DNA of 64,000 nt from Sporosarcina sp. BP05 (GTDB lineage: Bacteria > Bacillota > Bacilli > Bacillales_A > Planococcaceae): positions 1 through 64,000 of the forward strand of contig NZ_JACFTD010000004.1 in the NCBI RefSeq assembly GCF_014282005.1. Direction: 5' to 3'. Numbering within the stretch: the stretch's first letter is position 1; each line of letters begins with the position of its first letter. Position numbers and translations under genes: made by a program. Shown here in pieces: positions 50,449-59,487 of this stretch. Below the pieces are notes generated by a model. That model did no database searches and was not told the DNA's origin. It was given only the letters and a program-made list of their open reading frames with translations.

Positions 50449-50883
50449 TCATAATGACTTTTTAAAAACATAACTCACTTTGTCATACTCCATTTTATCT
50501 TCATAAAATCGATGTGCGTCTGTTCGCTGCAAGCCTGATGACAGCGCAACACTTTCATAGCCGTTGTCTTTTGCCCATTTATGGACATAGGTAAGTAGCT
50601 TCTCCCCATACCCGCTAGACCGTTTCGTGGTATCCGTCACCAAGTCACAAATCCAAATGAACCTACCATAATAAAGTGTGATCATTGGCTTAAAACCGAT
50701 TACTGCAACGATTTCTCCTTCACTTTGTAAGGCGAACAGTTGGTAGCGATCTTTCTCTTGTGCCTCATAGACTAATTCCAAATATGTATCTTCATCCAAA
50801 TGTGTTCGTAACTGTTTCATAATCGGGTACGCTTCAACAATTTCGTCACGTGATTGAAGCTCTTTAATCGTTAATTCATTCAT
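50449..50883 (-). CDS. GNAT family N-acetyltransferase
   Basis: A 144-residue GNAT domain. Motif A reads LVTDTTKRSSGYGEKLLTYV, and the C-terminal part has SSGLQRTDAHRFYEDKMEYD. It resembles the YjgM-type acetyltransferases common in Bacilli; substrate unknown. I chose ATG 50883, 9 bases after AAGGAG. The much longer frame upstream has no start signal. It is intact among the relics around it. Confidence 0.82.
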   Translation of the reverse strand: MNELTIKELQSRDEIVEAYPIMKQLRTHLDEDTYLELVYEAQEKDRYQLFALQSEGEIVAVIGFKPMITLYYGRFIWICDLVTDTTKRSSGYGEKLLTYVHKWAKDNGYESVALSSGLQRTDAHRFYEDKMEYDKVSYVFKKSL

Positions 50884-51128
50884 CACTGCAACTCCTTTTT
50901 TCATAAATATACCATACGCTTTCATCACGGTAGAATTAAATAGTTTTCCGAGCTTTTTCAAAAGTACCCATATACAAAAGCTTGCCCGAATCAAACACTT
51001 GAAGATGAGGCCTTCAAACGTATTATGAGAATAAGAATAGATTAGAAATACCGCTTGGTGTGTTAACACCAAACGGTCAATGTAGTATGCAGGTTCCCTT
51101 CAAGGGGATTAGCATCAGGTATAAAATA

Positions 51129-51172
51129 ATTCATCCTAATTGAGCAGTTAACTCAAGGATGGGTTATTTTTG
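51129..51172. terminator. Hairpin with T run, similar to 56699-56741
   Basis: CATCCT and AGGATG close a loop with further inner pairing, followed by GGGTTATTTTT. The 3' arm and tail almost repeat the terminator after the 56245 gene. Confidence 0.6.
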
Positions 51173-51221
51173 TTATTGGTAAAATTAGAGTATCACTATA
51201 ATTAATGCTTCAAATGTAAGC

Positions 51222-51380
51222 CTATCTATCTCTGCAGTTTTTGCATACCTTAATGATTTCTCTCGCATCCGTTTTATGATTGTACAATAACTTAATTCTA
51301 TTTCGATCACACATCGGACAGTCTCCTCTTCCTTTTGAAGGGAGCTTTTTCAATGCTTTTCCTCGGTTTCTTTTCGCCAT
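51222..51380 (-). CDS. Small zinc-ribbon protein
   Basis: A 52-residue basic protein with two CxxC pairs (CPMC and CKNC) separated by 23 residues, forming one zinc ribbon, preceded by a lysine/arginine-rich N-terminus (MAKRNRGKALKKLPSKGRG). Nucleic-acid binding is plausible. I chose ATG 51380 after GGGGGTGG; upstream codons would overlap that site. Confidence 0.65.
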   Translation of the reverse strand: MAKRNRGKALKKLPSKGRGDCPMCDRNRIKLLYNHKTDAREIIKVCKNCRDR

Positions 51381-51501
51381 GACCATCCACCCCCAGAGTG
51401 AAAATTCATCTTTCTCTTTATCTAATGATGGTCTGGGAAAATCATATGGGTAATTCAATAAATTATTTATGAAAAACTTTTTTGACTAGTAGCTGTTACG
51501 A

Positions 51502-52200
51502 CTAGGGAATCCGATAATAGCCAAATCCAGTCCTTTTTTTATTGAGGCTTTCTACGACTGTAGGTATTTCCATTAAATCATGCACGATGAAACCTGTATC
51601 TACAACTTTCCACTGGGAATCCTTTTTCCAAGCCGCAAACATCCCTACATTGTGAGATGCTTTCACATCATTTACTATATGATCCCCGACAAAAAGGCTT
51701 TCATTTGCGGATACATTAAGTTGCTTTAACACCTTCTTGAATATTCGAGAATCCGGTTTTTTAATACCTTCCGTTTCAGATATTAAAATCGTTTCAAAGT
51801 AGTCTTTAATACCAAGCGCCATTATATTCTCCATCTGAAACTGCTCTTTCCCATTACTAATAATCCCTAGGATAATCGATTGATTTACGAGTGTTGTCAA
51901 CATTTTATGAAGGTTAGGAAATGGAACGCAATGCTCTTTAAAATTATTCACATAATCCTGAAGTAATTGTTCCCAGGTCAGCCCCGTTATATTAAATTCT
52001 GCAACCATTCGTTGATAAACTTTATCTTTCCAGACGTATCCTCGGCAATCTAACTCAATAAACCTTGAAATATACTTCTCTTTTCGGATATGTCCCACGC
52101 TTTAATTTAAACGTCCATACTGGAAATGAATAAATCTTTCTACAGATGCATCACGATCTAACAAAGTTCCATCAAAATCAAATAGCACCGCTTTAATCAT
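51502..52200 (-). pseudogene. HAD-superfamily phosphatase interrupted by one in-frame TAA
   Basis: Full length would be 232 codons. The first 32 codons from ATG 52200 carry HAD motif I (VLFDFDGTLLD) and end FQYGRLN at TAA 52102-52104. The same frame then continues with VGHIRKEKYISRF to the C-terminus, including motif II (ISNGKEQF), motif III (KKPDSRIF) and motif IV (FVGDHIVNDV). A CAA-to-TAA change would explain the stop. A GTG at 52098 could restart translation, but the product would lack the catalytic aspartates. Confidence 0.8.
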
Positions 52201-52344
52201 TCCTGCACCTCAACTCCCTTATAGTTCGTTGCATAAATTCTGGTTACATTCATCAATCTAATTATACAATACTTGAAGATTCAGTGTTTAGAATGTAAAG
52301 TGGGTTTATTAATGGATTAATAAATTAAATAAGGGGTGTTCACT

Positions 52345-54672
52345 ATGGACCTTCAATTACAAAAAGCGTTAGCTGAATGTGATCATTTACGGAAAGAGAA
52401 TGAGTATCTAAAGCAATTCATTCAGCAACAATTACCTGGGAAACTAATAGAAGAAAATGTCCTTAATATACATAAAAAAGTTACAAATAAATCAGAACCG
52501 CTTGATAAAATTAATCTGTTTCGGAATTTATTCAAAGGTAGATTAGACCTTTATGCGAAACGATGGGAATCTAGAAGTGGTAGATCCGGTTATGCGCCCG
52601 CATGTTCAAATGAATGGAAGCCAACTATATGCAAAAAACCGGAAATAAAATGTAGTCAGTGCCAGCATCGCAAACTAACTCCTCTTTCAGATCAAGTTTT
52701 CTATGATCATTTAAGTGGGAAACAAACGATTGGTCTTTATCCCCTTTTGCAAAATGAAACCTGTTGGTTGTTAGCAATTGATTTTGATAAGAAAAATTGG
52801 AATCAAGATGTCCTTGCCTTCGTAGAGGTATGTAGAGCAATGAATGTTCCATTTAGTATTGAGCGTTCCCGTTCAGGTAACGGTGCCCATGTATGGATTT
52901 TCTTCCGAGAAGAACTATCTGCATCTCTTGCGCGGAAACTTGGCATGGTCCTACTCGAAAAAACATTGGCCTCTCGATTTGAGATAGGCCTTGATTCTTA
53001 TGACCGTCTCTTCCCTAGTCAAGATACACTGCCAAAAGCAGGTTTTGGAAACTTAATTGCACTGCCCTTACAGCATCCTGCTCGAACAAAAAACAATAGC
53101 GTTTTTGTTGATGAAACGCTTCAAGCTTATCAAGATCAATGGCTCTATTTATCATCTGTAATAAAAATGAGTAAAAGCGACGTTGAACGATTGATTAGAT
53201 CAATCCAAACAGATGCTCTAGTCGACAATCATCTTCAACAAACCCTTCCTAAAAAGGTAACTGCCTCTTTAAAGAACGGTATTCATTTTCCAACAGACAG
53301 CCTTCCCTCATCACTGCTTTCGAAATTCACTGAACTGGCGTCTTTTAGCAACCCAGAGTTTTATAAAGCCCAAGCTAACCGTATGTCTACATACGGTCTT
53401 CCCAAAGTAATTGATTGTACTTCACAAGATTCCCTTCAATTTATACTTCCAAGAGGATGTCTAAGCGGCGTTAAAGAGACGTTAGAAACGTACGATGTCC
53501 AATTTGAACTTATAGATCACCGTTTTGAAGGAAATCAAATCGATGTAACTTTTCATGGTACCCTTACTTCACAACAACAAGAAGCCCTGCAGAATCTACT
53601 TAGTAACGATAATGGAATCCTTTCTGCAGCGACTGGTTTTGGAAAAACAGTAACTGGTGCCGCCTTAATAGCAGAGCGGAAAATTAACACGTTAATCATC
53701 GTGCATCGCACACAACTTATGCAACAATGGATTGACCAATTATCTGTTTTTTTAAATGTCCCAAAAGAAAAAATTGGTCAAATTGGTGGTGGAAAACAGA
53801 CTGCTACAGGGGGAATTGACGTGGCTACAATTCAATCACTAAACTCCAAAGGTCAAATTAATTCCGCTGTTACACAATATGGTCAGATTATTATTGATGA
53901 ATGTCATCACCTTGCCGCCTATAGTTTTGAACAAGTTATGAGAAGTGTTCGTGCAAAACACGTATATGGTTTGACTGCAACACCTATTCGGAAAGATGGT
54001 CTACATCCAATTATTGCTATGCAATGCGGACCGATTGTTTATAAGACAAACGCGAAAGTACAGGCGAAAATCCGTCCATTTTCCCACCGATTAATTCCTA
54101 GATTCACTGAGTTCCAGACAGGATCAATGACAATTCAGGATATCTATACGGAATTATCCAATGACGATAATCGAAATCAATTGTTGTTTAATGACGTTCT
54201 TCTCGCATTGGAGGAAGGTCGAACCCCATTAATTTTGACAGAAAGAATTAAACACGTAGAAGTCTTGCAACAGTTATTTAAAGGGTTTGCCAAAAATATA
54301 ATTGTTCTTTCGGGAAGTGTAAAGAAAAAAGAGCGAGAACAATCATTAACAAGGTTAAATGAAATTACGAATGAGGATGAAATGCTAATAATTGCAACAG
54401 GTAAATACATTGGTGAAGGATTCGATTATTCACGACTCGATACTCTGTTTTTAGCCATGCCCGTTTCCTGGAAAGGTGTTTTGCAGCAATATGTCGGTCG
54501 TTTACACCGGAATCATCCAGGCAAGCAAGAAGTTAGAGTTTACGATTACGTGGATCAACAAGTTGACCTATTAATGAAAATGCATGGAAAACGCCTAAAA
54601 GGATTCGATTCAATGGGGTATACAACAGCTGATGAGGCTATCGCTGATTCAGAACAAATGAGGCTATTTTAG
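52345..54672 (+). CDS. TOTE-type archaeo-eukaryotic primase fused to a superfamily II helicase
   Basis: A 775-residue protein. After a short coiled-coil start, residues about 50-290 form the primase domain typical of TOTE conflict systems: CSQCQHRKL, LLAIDFDKKNW with the catalytic acidic pair, RSGNGAHVWIFF, and GFGNLIALPLQHPARTKNN. Residues about 400-775 form an SF2 helicase: AATGFGKTVTGAAL (Walker A), IIIDECHH, YGLTATPIRKDG, and a C-terminal QQYVGRLHR. No nuclease domain follows. I chose ATG 52345, 8 bases after AAGGGG. Conflict or mobile-element replication roles are proposed for the family. Confidence 0.88.
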   Translation: MDLQLQKALAECDHLRKENEYLKQFIQQQLPGKLIEENVLNIHKKVTNKSEPLDKINLFRNLFKGRLDLYAKRWESRSGRSGYAPACSNEWKPTICKKPEIKCSQCQHRKLTPLSDQVFYDHLSGKQTIGLYPLLQNETCWLLAIDFDKKNWNQDVLAFVEVCRAMNVPFSIERSRSGNGAHVWIFFREELSASLARKLGMVLLEKTLASRFEIGLDSYDRLFPSQDTLPKAGFGNLIALPLQHPARTKNNSVFVDETLQAYQDQWLYLSSVIKMSKSDVERLIRSIQTDALVDNHLQQTLPKKVTASLKNGIHFPTDSLPSSLLSKFTELASFSNPEFYKAQANRMSTYGLPKVIDCTSQDSLQFILPRGCLSGVKETLETYDVQFELIDHRFEGNQIDVTFHGTLTSQQQEALQNLLSNDNGILSAATGFGKTVTGAALIAERKINTLIIVHRTQLMQQWIDQLSVFLNVPKEKIGQIGGGKQTATGGIDVATIQSLNSKGQINSAVTQYGQIIIDECHHLAAYSFEQVMRSVRAKHVYGLTATPIRKDGLHPIIAMQCGPIVYKTNAKVQAKIRPFSHRLIPRFTEFQTGSMTIQDIYTELSNDDNRNQLLFNDVLLALEEGRTPLILTERIKHVEVLQQLFKGFAKNIIVLSGSVKKKEREQSLTRLNEITNEDEMLIIATGKYIGEGFDYSRLDTLFLAMPVSWKGVLQQYVGRLHRNHPGKQEVRVYDYVDQQVDLLMKMHGKRLKGFDSMGYTTADEAIADSEQMRLF

Positions 54673-54739
54673 ATCAGAGTGCTTTCTGATCGATTATTAT
54701 CAAATTTCATTTTTGTCGCATATACTTTTTCGCTTACAT

Positions 54740-54794
54740 AAAAAAAGACCAAACTTCGACATATTTTAATTTGTCGAAGTTTGGTCTTTTTTTA
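54740..54794 (+). terminator. Terminator after the primase-helicase
   Basis: AAAAAGACCAAACTTCGACA and its exact complement around a nine-base loop, with long T run. Confidence 0.93.
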
Positions 54795-54881
54795 TAACCT
54801 GAGAGGTAATCACACAATCAATAATATCCCCCGTCCATTTTGAATATCATAAAAGAGATGAATATACGAGGAGAGACCTAT

Positions 54882-56153
54882 ATGCAAATTCATGTAGTAC
54901 ATCCAGGGGAAACATTATGGTTGATTGCACAACGCTACGGCGTCACAGTCAACCAAATTGTGACTGCTAACCAATTGGAAAGTCCAAGTAAACTAGTAAG
55001 TGGGTTGGCTCTAGTCGTTCCAACACCTTCCCAGACCCATAGGGTACAACCTGGTGAAAATTTAACGAAAATTGCACATCGTTATGGTACAACAATCAAA
55101 GAAATTAGTGAGACGAATCAAATTCAGGATCCCAATCTGATAATATCTGGAACTATTTTAACCATTCCCGTCCGAAAACCAGTTATTGATGTGAATGCTT
55201 ACACAATTAATACAGGAGAAACAGGTGCTAGGGAAATTCAAGAAGTAGGCCAGTATTTAACCTATTGGATGCCTTTTGTCTATTCGGTACGTGAAGACGG
55301 TGGACTAACTTCCCTTGACGATACAGCCATGCTTCAATCTGCTACTGCCGAAAGAGTTGTTCCTGTAATGGCCATTACAAATTTCAGTGCCACGGCTGCC
55401 GGATCTAGTCTTGCACATACAATCCTTGCAAGTACCGATATCCAGGATGTTTTATTAACCAATATTTTAAAAGTCATGAAAGAAAAAGGCTATCAGGGAT
55501 TAAATATCGATTTTGAAAATGTGTTTCCGGCCGACCGTGAAAACTATAACCAATTTTTGCAACGTGCAGTGGACCGCTTGCATCCGGAAGGTTATTCCGT
55601 CTCATCAGCCCTTGCCCCGAAAATAAGCGGTGACCAAAAAGGTTTATTATACGAAGCACATGATTACGCAGCACACGGAAGAATCGTTGATTTCGTGGTA
55701 TTGATGACCTATGAATGGGGTTATCGATTAGGTCCTCCGCAGGCAATATCACCGCTAAATGAAATAAAAAAAGTGCTAGATTATGCTGTCACCGTTATCC
55801 CAAGAAACAAAATCTTGTTTGGTTTTCAAATCTACGCGCGCGACTGGTTGCTTCCCCACGTGCAAGGACAAGAGGCGGAAACATTCAGCCAGCAGGAAGC
55901 AATCCGCCGGGCCATTCAGTATGGGGCGACCATTCAATATGACCCAGTAGCGCAGTCCCCATTTTATCGATACACCGACGCGGAGGGGCGTAACCATGAA
56001 GTCTGGTTCGAGGATGCCCGTAGTGCACAGGCTAAGTTTGATGTGGTAAAAGACTATCATTTACGCGGAATCAGTTACTGGGTTCTTGGTTATCCACTTC
56101 CACAAAATTGGTTGTTATTGGAAGACAACTTTACTATCCGGAAAAGACGTTAG
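54882..56153 (+). CDS. SleL/YaaH-like spore cortex hydrolase (2 LysM + GH18)
   Basis: A 423-residue protein with two N-terminal LysM repeats (IHVVHPGETLWLIAQRYGV and HRVQPGENLTKIAHRYGT) and a GH18 catalytic domain with the active-site motif GLNIDFENV (final Glu-type acid/base). This is the architecture of SleL/YaaH, an N-acetylglucosaminidase that degrades cortex fragments during germination. There is no signal peptide, as for coat-located members. I chose ATG 54882 after CGAGGAGAG. The two small proteins downstream may also be spore-related. Confidence 0.88.
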   Translation: MQIHVVHPGETLWLIAQRYGVTVNQIVTANQLESPSKLVSGLALVVPTPSQTHRVQPGENLTKIAHRYGTTIKEISETNQIQDPNLIISGTILTIPVRKPVIDVNAYTINTGETGAREIQEVGQYLTYWMPFVYSVREDGGLTSLDDTAMLQSATAERVVPVMAITNFSATAAGSSLAHTILASTDIQDVLLTNILKVMKEKGYQGLNIDFENVFPADRENYNQFLQRAVDRLHPEGYSVSSALAPKISGDQKGLLYEAHDYAAHGRIVDFVVLMTYEWGYRLGPPQAISPLNEIKKVLDYAVTVIPRNKILFGFQIYARDWLLPHVQGQEAETFSQQEAIRRAIQYGATIQYDPVAQSPFYRYTDAEGRNHEVWFEDARSAQAKFDVVKDYHLRGISYWVLGYPLPQNWLLLEDNFTIRKRR

Positions 56154-56244
56154 AATTTCATTATCGATCCATCAAATAACCTTAACCGCACAGTGTCACT
56201 GAACATAGAATAGGATACCCGATACTTGGAATGGAGGCACTCTT

Positions 56245-56640
56245 ATGGACTATAACCCTTATCCACACTGGGCTTATCCTTATTCTAATCTACGGTGGCT
56301 GTACAACGAGCAGTTACAACCACAGACCGTTTTAAGACCACCAAGTCCTTTTCCATCTATAAATACGCAAGTATTGAATACTTCGGCACTAAGATTTCAA
56401 GAGTTATTAAAACAAGCGGATTTGTTAGCAGGCAAGATTGCTAACTCTAAAGAATTTGCACATGAGTTAATGGAAGCAGCACAACTATCTAATACAAAAA
56501 AGGTAGAGGAATTAATTGTTTCAACAGGCGTTACATTAAAAATCAAAACATATTTTAGTCCATCTGGAATTCGGATTGAATTAAACAACGCTGAAAATGA
56601 AGGTGGTTGTTGTAATTTACTCATAAAATTACAGTGGTAG
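56245..56640 (+). CDS. Hypothetical 131-residue protein, Tyr/Pro-rich N-terminus
   Basis: It starts MDYNPYPHWAYPYSNLRW, a Tyr/Pro/Trp-rich stretch reminiscent of coat or spore-surface proteins, followed by a helical middle (LRFQELLKQADLLAGKIAN) and a strand-like C-terminus ending GGCCNLLIKLQW with a Cys pair. I do not recognise the family. GGAGG lies 7 bases before the ATG. Position after a cortex hydrolase supports a spore link, as inference. Confidence 0.6.
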   Translation: MDYNPYPHWAYPYSNLRWLYNEQLQPQTVLRPPSPFPSINTQVLNTSALRFQELLKQADLLAGKIANSKEFAHELMEAAQLSNTKKVEELIVSTGVTLKIKTYFSPSGIRIELNNAENEGGCCNLLIKLQW

Positions 56641-56698
56641 GATACGGTATTTCCTTCGAATTCTGGACTAAAATCACGTGAACTAGCTATAAGTTGGA

Positions 56699-56741
56699 AC
56701 AACCCATCTCAACGAGCCTTCAACTCAGGGATGGGTTATTT
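56699..56741 (+). terminator. Terminator after the 131-residue gene
   Basis: AACCCATC and GATGGGTT arms with inner pairing, then ATTTTT. Confidence 0.8.
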
Positions 56742-56896
56742 TTATGTCATTTTGAAATGTCTAAGCCGGCCCTGCAATCCTTGATTAATGCGATTCAACA
56801 CCATCTAATCGAATAATAAAGTGGGGATTTATTCTAAAAAAATTTTAATTGGACAGACTGTAGAAAAGCAGTAATTTTAGCGAAGGAGAAATCAAT

Positions 56897-57283
56897 GTGA
56901 AAAAGCAAAGCGAACAACAAGGGCAAAGCTACAAAGAACAACAAATGAAACTGCAACAACAGCAACTGAGGGAAAACCAATCGCAAATGGAACAACAATT
57001 TGACACTAAAAAGAAACTAGCAATGCAAGCCATGCAACAAGCTGTTCAAACACTCCAACAAATGGCTTCTATGGCAGATCTGCAATCATTGCAACAAGCG
57101 CATCAACAACTTCAACAAGCGATTCAGCAGGTGAATTATATGCAAGGGATCTCGATTACACAATCCACGACTGCCGAGCAACTGCAATTGGAGCAAGTGC
57201 AGCAACAAATTGAGCAAGCAGCACAAAGCCTTCAACTTATACAATCCCTAAACAGTGGCAATCAAAGCTTTAAAAAAGGCTAA
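56897..57283 (+). CDS. Glutamine-rich coiled-coil protein
   Basis: A 128-residue low-complexity protein, about a third glutamine, with long predicted coiled-coil helices (repeats such as QMKLQQQQLREN and LQQAHQQLQQAIQQ). It has no cysteines, membrane segment or known domain. The start is GTG 56897, 6 bases after AAGGAGAA. Composition resembles small structural or spore-associated proteins, but the role is unknown. A perfect terminator follows. Confidence 0.65.
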   Translation: MKKQSEQQGQSYKEQQMKLQQQQLRENQSQMEQQFDTKKKLAMQAMQQAVQTLQQMASMADLQSLQQAHQQLQQAIQQVNYMQGISITQSTTAEQLQLEQVQQQIEQAAQSLQLIQSLNSGNQSFKKG

Positions 57284-57286
57284 GCG

Positions 57287-57327
57287 AAAACGTCCACGAC
57301 TTTCCAAAAGAAAGTCGTGGACGTTTA
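57287..57327. terminator. Terminator between convergent units
   Basis: AAACGTCCACGACTTTC and GAAAGTCGTGGACGTTT around CAAAA. Confidence 0.92.
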
Positions 57328-57334
57328 TTCATTT

Positions 57335-57405
57335 GTAGAAATGTCACCCCATTTCAACAGGACATGACAGTTGACGATAAATCCTGGTGTACAGCAGAAA
57401 ACCAC
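57335..57405 (-). pseudogene. Fragment of a second [2Fe-2S] subunit gene
   Basis: On the minus strand, just after the Rieske oxidoreductase gene, a startless frame reads CCTPGFIVNCHVLLKWGDIS. This matches the CGYCTPGFIVNCHAL block of the CoxS-like gene at 58999-59487. At DNA level 57365-57390 and 59144-59169 agree at 24 of 26 bases. It is a remnant of a duplicated gene copy. Confidence 0.55.
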
Positions 57406-57424
57406 GACCACAGGAAGTTTACCA

Positions 57425-59002
57425 TCAATAACCCGAATCTTCGGATGTAAGGTTATCAATCATTTTATAATCATATTTTTGTAACGGTTTTTCCGCTGGA
57501 CCTTCAATCACCTCGCCTGTAAATGAAAATCTGGAACCATGACACGGGCAATCCCAGGTACGGTCGCCATTGTTCCATTCGACTTCGCATCCGATGTGAG
57601 TGCAAGTTGTATCTACGATATGCAATTTACCCTTATCGTCTTTGTAGGCACCTTTTCTATGTCCGTCCAAAGTAATAACTGCGCCTTCCCCCTTAGATAA
57701 GTCTTCAGGGGTCGTTTTTGGTGTATCAAGCTTTCCTTTAATTAATTGCCCAACAACGTTAGCGTTCTCCACTAGGAAGTTTTTCAAACTTGGATGCGCA
57801 TAGAACCTAGAAGGTGTGTATAATTTCCGGAAAATGTTCTCTTTGCCTAAAATCATATCCCGGAACAACAATGCAGCTGCAGTTCCATTTGACATTCCCC
57901 ATTTTCGAAAACCTGTAGCAATCAAGATATTCGGTTGTCCGGATGTTAATTCACCAATATAAGGCAATTTGTCTAGCGTTGTTAAATCCTGGGCCGACCA
58001 TCGATAAACAACTTTTTCGAGTCCAAAAACTTCCTCACCAAAGCTCTCCAATGCCTTGTAATGTTCCATCGTCTCTATTCCTTGACCGGTTTTATGATTT
58101 TCACCAACAATGAGCACTATTTCTTCTCCATTAACCGTTACAGAACGAAGTGAACGTGTTGGCTTATCCGCACTGATATAGATTCCGCCTGGATATTTCT
58201 TATTCGCTTTGACAGCCAGGGCATAGGATCGATCAGCGTGCATTCTTGTCGAATATAGCCCAAGTCCTTCATAAAACGGAAAATGGGAACAAGAAAGAAC
58301 GTGATTGGCTGTGATGCTAGGCCCCCCCTCACCGGTAAGTACGACTGGTTGTTCTCCAGTTTCAATATTCACTGCAGTTGTGTTCTCAAATATAAGTCCA
58401 CCTTTGTCTGTGATAAGTTGAATCAGGTGAACTAGATATTTGGTTGGGTGAAACTGTGCTTGATTTTTCATAACAAGCGCTTTTTTTATATCGATGTCGA
58501 AAGGAATACTATCAACCAATCCTCCCTCAATCCCAATCTTTTCATAGGCTTCCGCTTCTTTCTCAACCTTGCGCGCGTATTTGTCCGAAGTGGCGTATAT
58601 GTACGCATCCTGCGTGCTAAAATCGCAATCAATCGTATGTTGGTCCACAGTTTCTTTGATGAAATTTAGTGCTTGGATATTTGCTTCATAATATAAGCGT
58701 GCATTGCTTCTTCCAATATTATGAATGAATTCATCGTATATTAAATCATGTTGTGCAGTGATTTTGGCAGTTGTGTGGCCTGTTGTTCCGTTCAACACTT
58801 TTCCGGCTTCTATAACAGCGACCTTCAAGCCTTCATTAACTAAAAGATAAGCGGCCGTAATCCCTGTAATACCTGCCCCTACGATTACGACATCAACATG
58901 TATATCCTCCGCTAAACCCGGAAACTCCGGGAATTTAATATCCGTTCTCCAATAGGACTCGGTATGGGGCGGCAACTTTCCATTTTCATTATTTTGGGTC
59001 AC
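57425..59002 (-). CDS. FAD-dependent oxidoreductase with C-terminal Rieske domain
   Basis: A 525-residue protein similar in design to B. subtilis YhfW. The N-terminal DAO-type FAD domain has VDVVIVGAGITGITAAYLL; the C-terminal Rieske domain has CTHIGC and CPCHGSRF, which bind a [2Fe-2S] cluster. Electrons could pass between flavin and the cluster. The start overlaps the stop of the upstream [2Fe-2S] subunit gene by four bases, so it is translated with the molybdenum hydroxylase operon and may be its redox partner. Confidence 0.87.
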   Translation of the reverse strand: MTQNNENGKLPPHTESYWRTDIKFPEFPGLAEDIHVDVVIVGAGITGITAAYLLVNEGLKVAVIEAGKVLNGTTGHTTAKITAQHDLIYDEFIHNIGRSNARLYYEANIQALNFIKETVDQHTIDCDFSTQDAYIYATSDKYARKVEKEAEAYEKIGIEGGLVDSIPFDIDIKKALVMKNQAQFHPTKYLVHLIQLITDKGGLIFENTTAVNIETGEQPVVLTGEGGPSITANHVLSCSHFPFYEGLGLYSTRMHADRSYALAVKANKKYPGGIYISADKPTRSLRSVTVNGEEIVLIVGENHKTGQGIETMEHYKALESFGEEVFGLEKVVYRWSAQDLTTLDKLPYIGELTSGQPNILIATGFRKWGMSNGTAAALLFRDMILGKENIFRKLYTPSRFYAHPSLKNFLVENANVVGQLIKGKLDTPKTTPEDLSKGEGAVITLDGHRKGAYKDDKGKLHIVDTTCTHIGCEVEWNNGDRTWDCPCHGSRFSFTGEVIEGPAEKPLQKYDYKMIDNLTSEDSGY

Positions 59003-59487
59003 AATATATCCTCCATTTCTATATTTAACAGGCTATTTACGGCGTTTTTTATCTCCTGATACCCTGTGCACCTGCAAAGGTTGGATTGCAACCATTCTTC
59101 AACAACCTCATCCCCGGCGTTTGGGTGATTGGTTATAAGGGCGTGACAATTGACGATAAATCCTGGGGTGCAATAGCCACATTGAATCGCCCAATTATCA
59201 ACAAAGGCCTTTTGAACGGGTGAATCCAAAAGTCCCTCTATTGTTGTGATTGGTTGATTCACCACTTCAATGGCCAACGAAAGGCAAGATTGTGTAGGCT
59301 CCCCGTTCACAAGCACTGTGCAGGCCCCGCAGTCCCCGTCTTCACACGCGCGTTTTGCACCGGTTAAACCGAGTTCCTCCCTTAATGTATATAAAAGGGT
59401 ATCGGCAGACCGTACAACCGCCTCCTGCGTCTCCCCATTGACATGTAATTGAATCACCGTTTTAGACGTTCCATTTTTTGTAATCAT
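58999..59487 (-). CDS. Molybdenum hydroxylase small subunit, two [2Fe-2S] clusters
   Basis: A 162-residue CoxS/XdhC-type iron-sulfur subunit. The plant-ferredoxin-like cluster is bound by CEDGDCGACTVLVNG plus a later Cys (PTQSC). The second by CGYCTPG and CRCTGY. It carries electrons between the molybdenum and flavin subunits. The start overlaps the stop of the FAD subunit gene by four bases. Confidence 0.92.
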   Translation of the reverse strand: MITKNGTSKTVIQLHVNGETQEAVVRSADTLLYTLREELGLTGAKRACEDGDCGACTVLVNGEPTQSCLSLAIEVVNQPITTIEGLLDSPVQKAFVDNWAIQCGYCTPGFIVNCHALITNHPNAGDEVVEEWLQSNLCRCTGYQEIKNAVNSLLNIEMEDIL

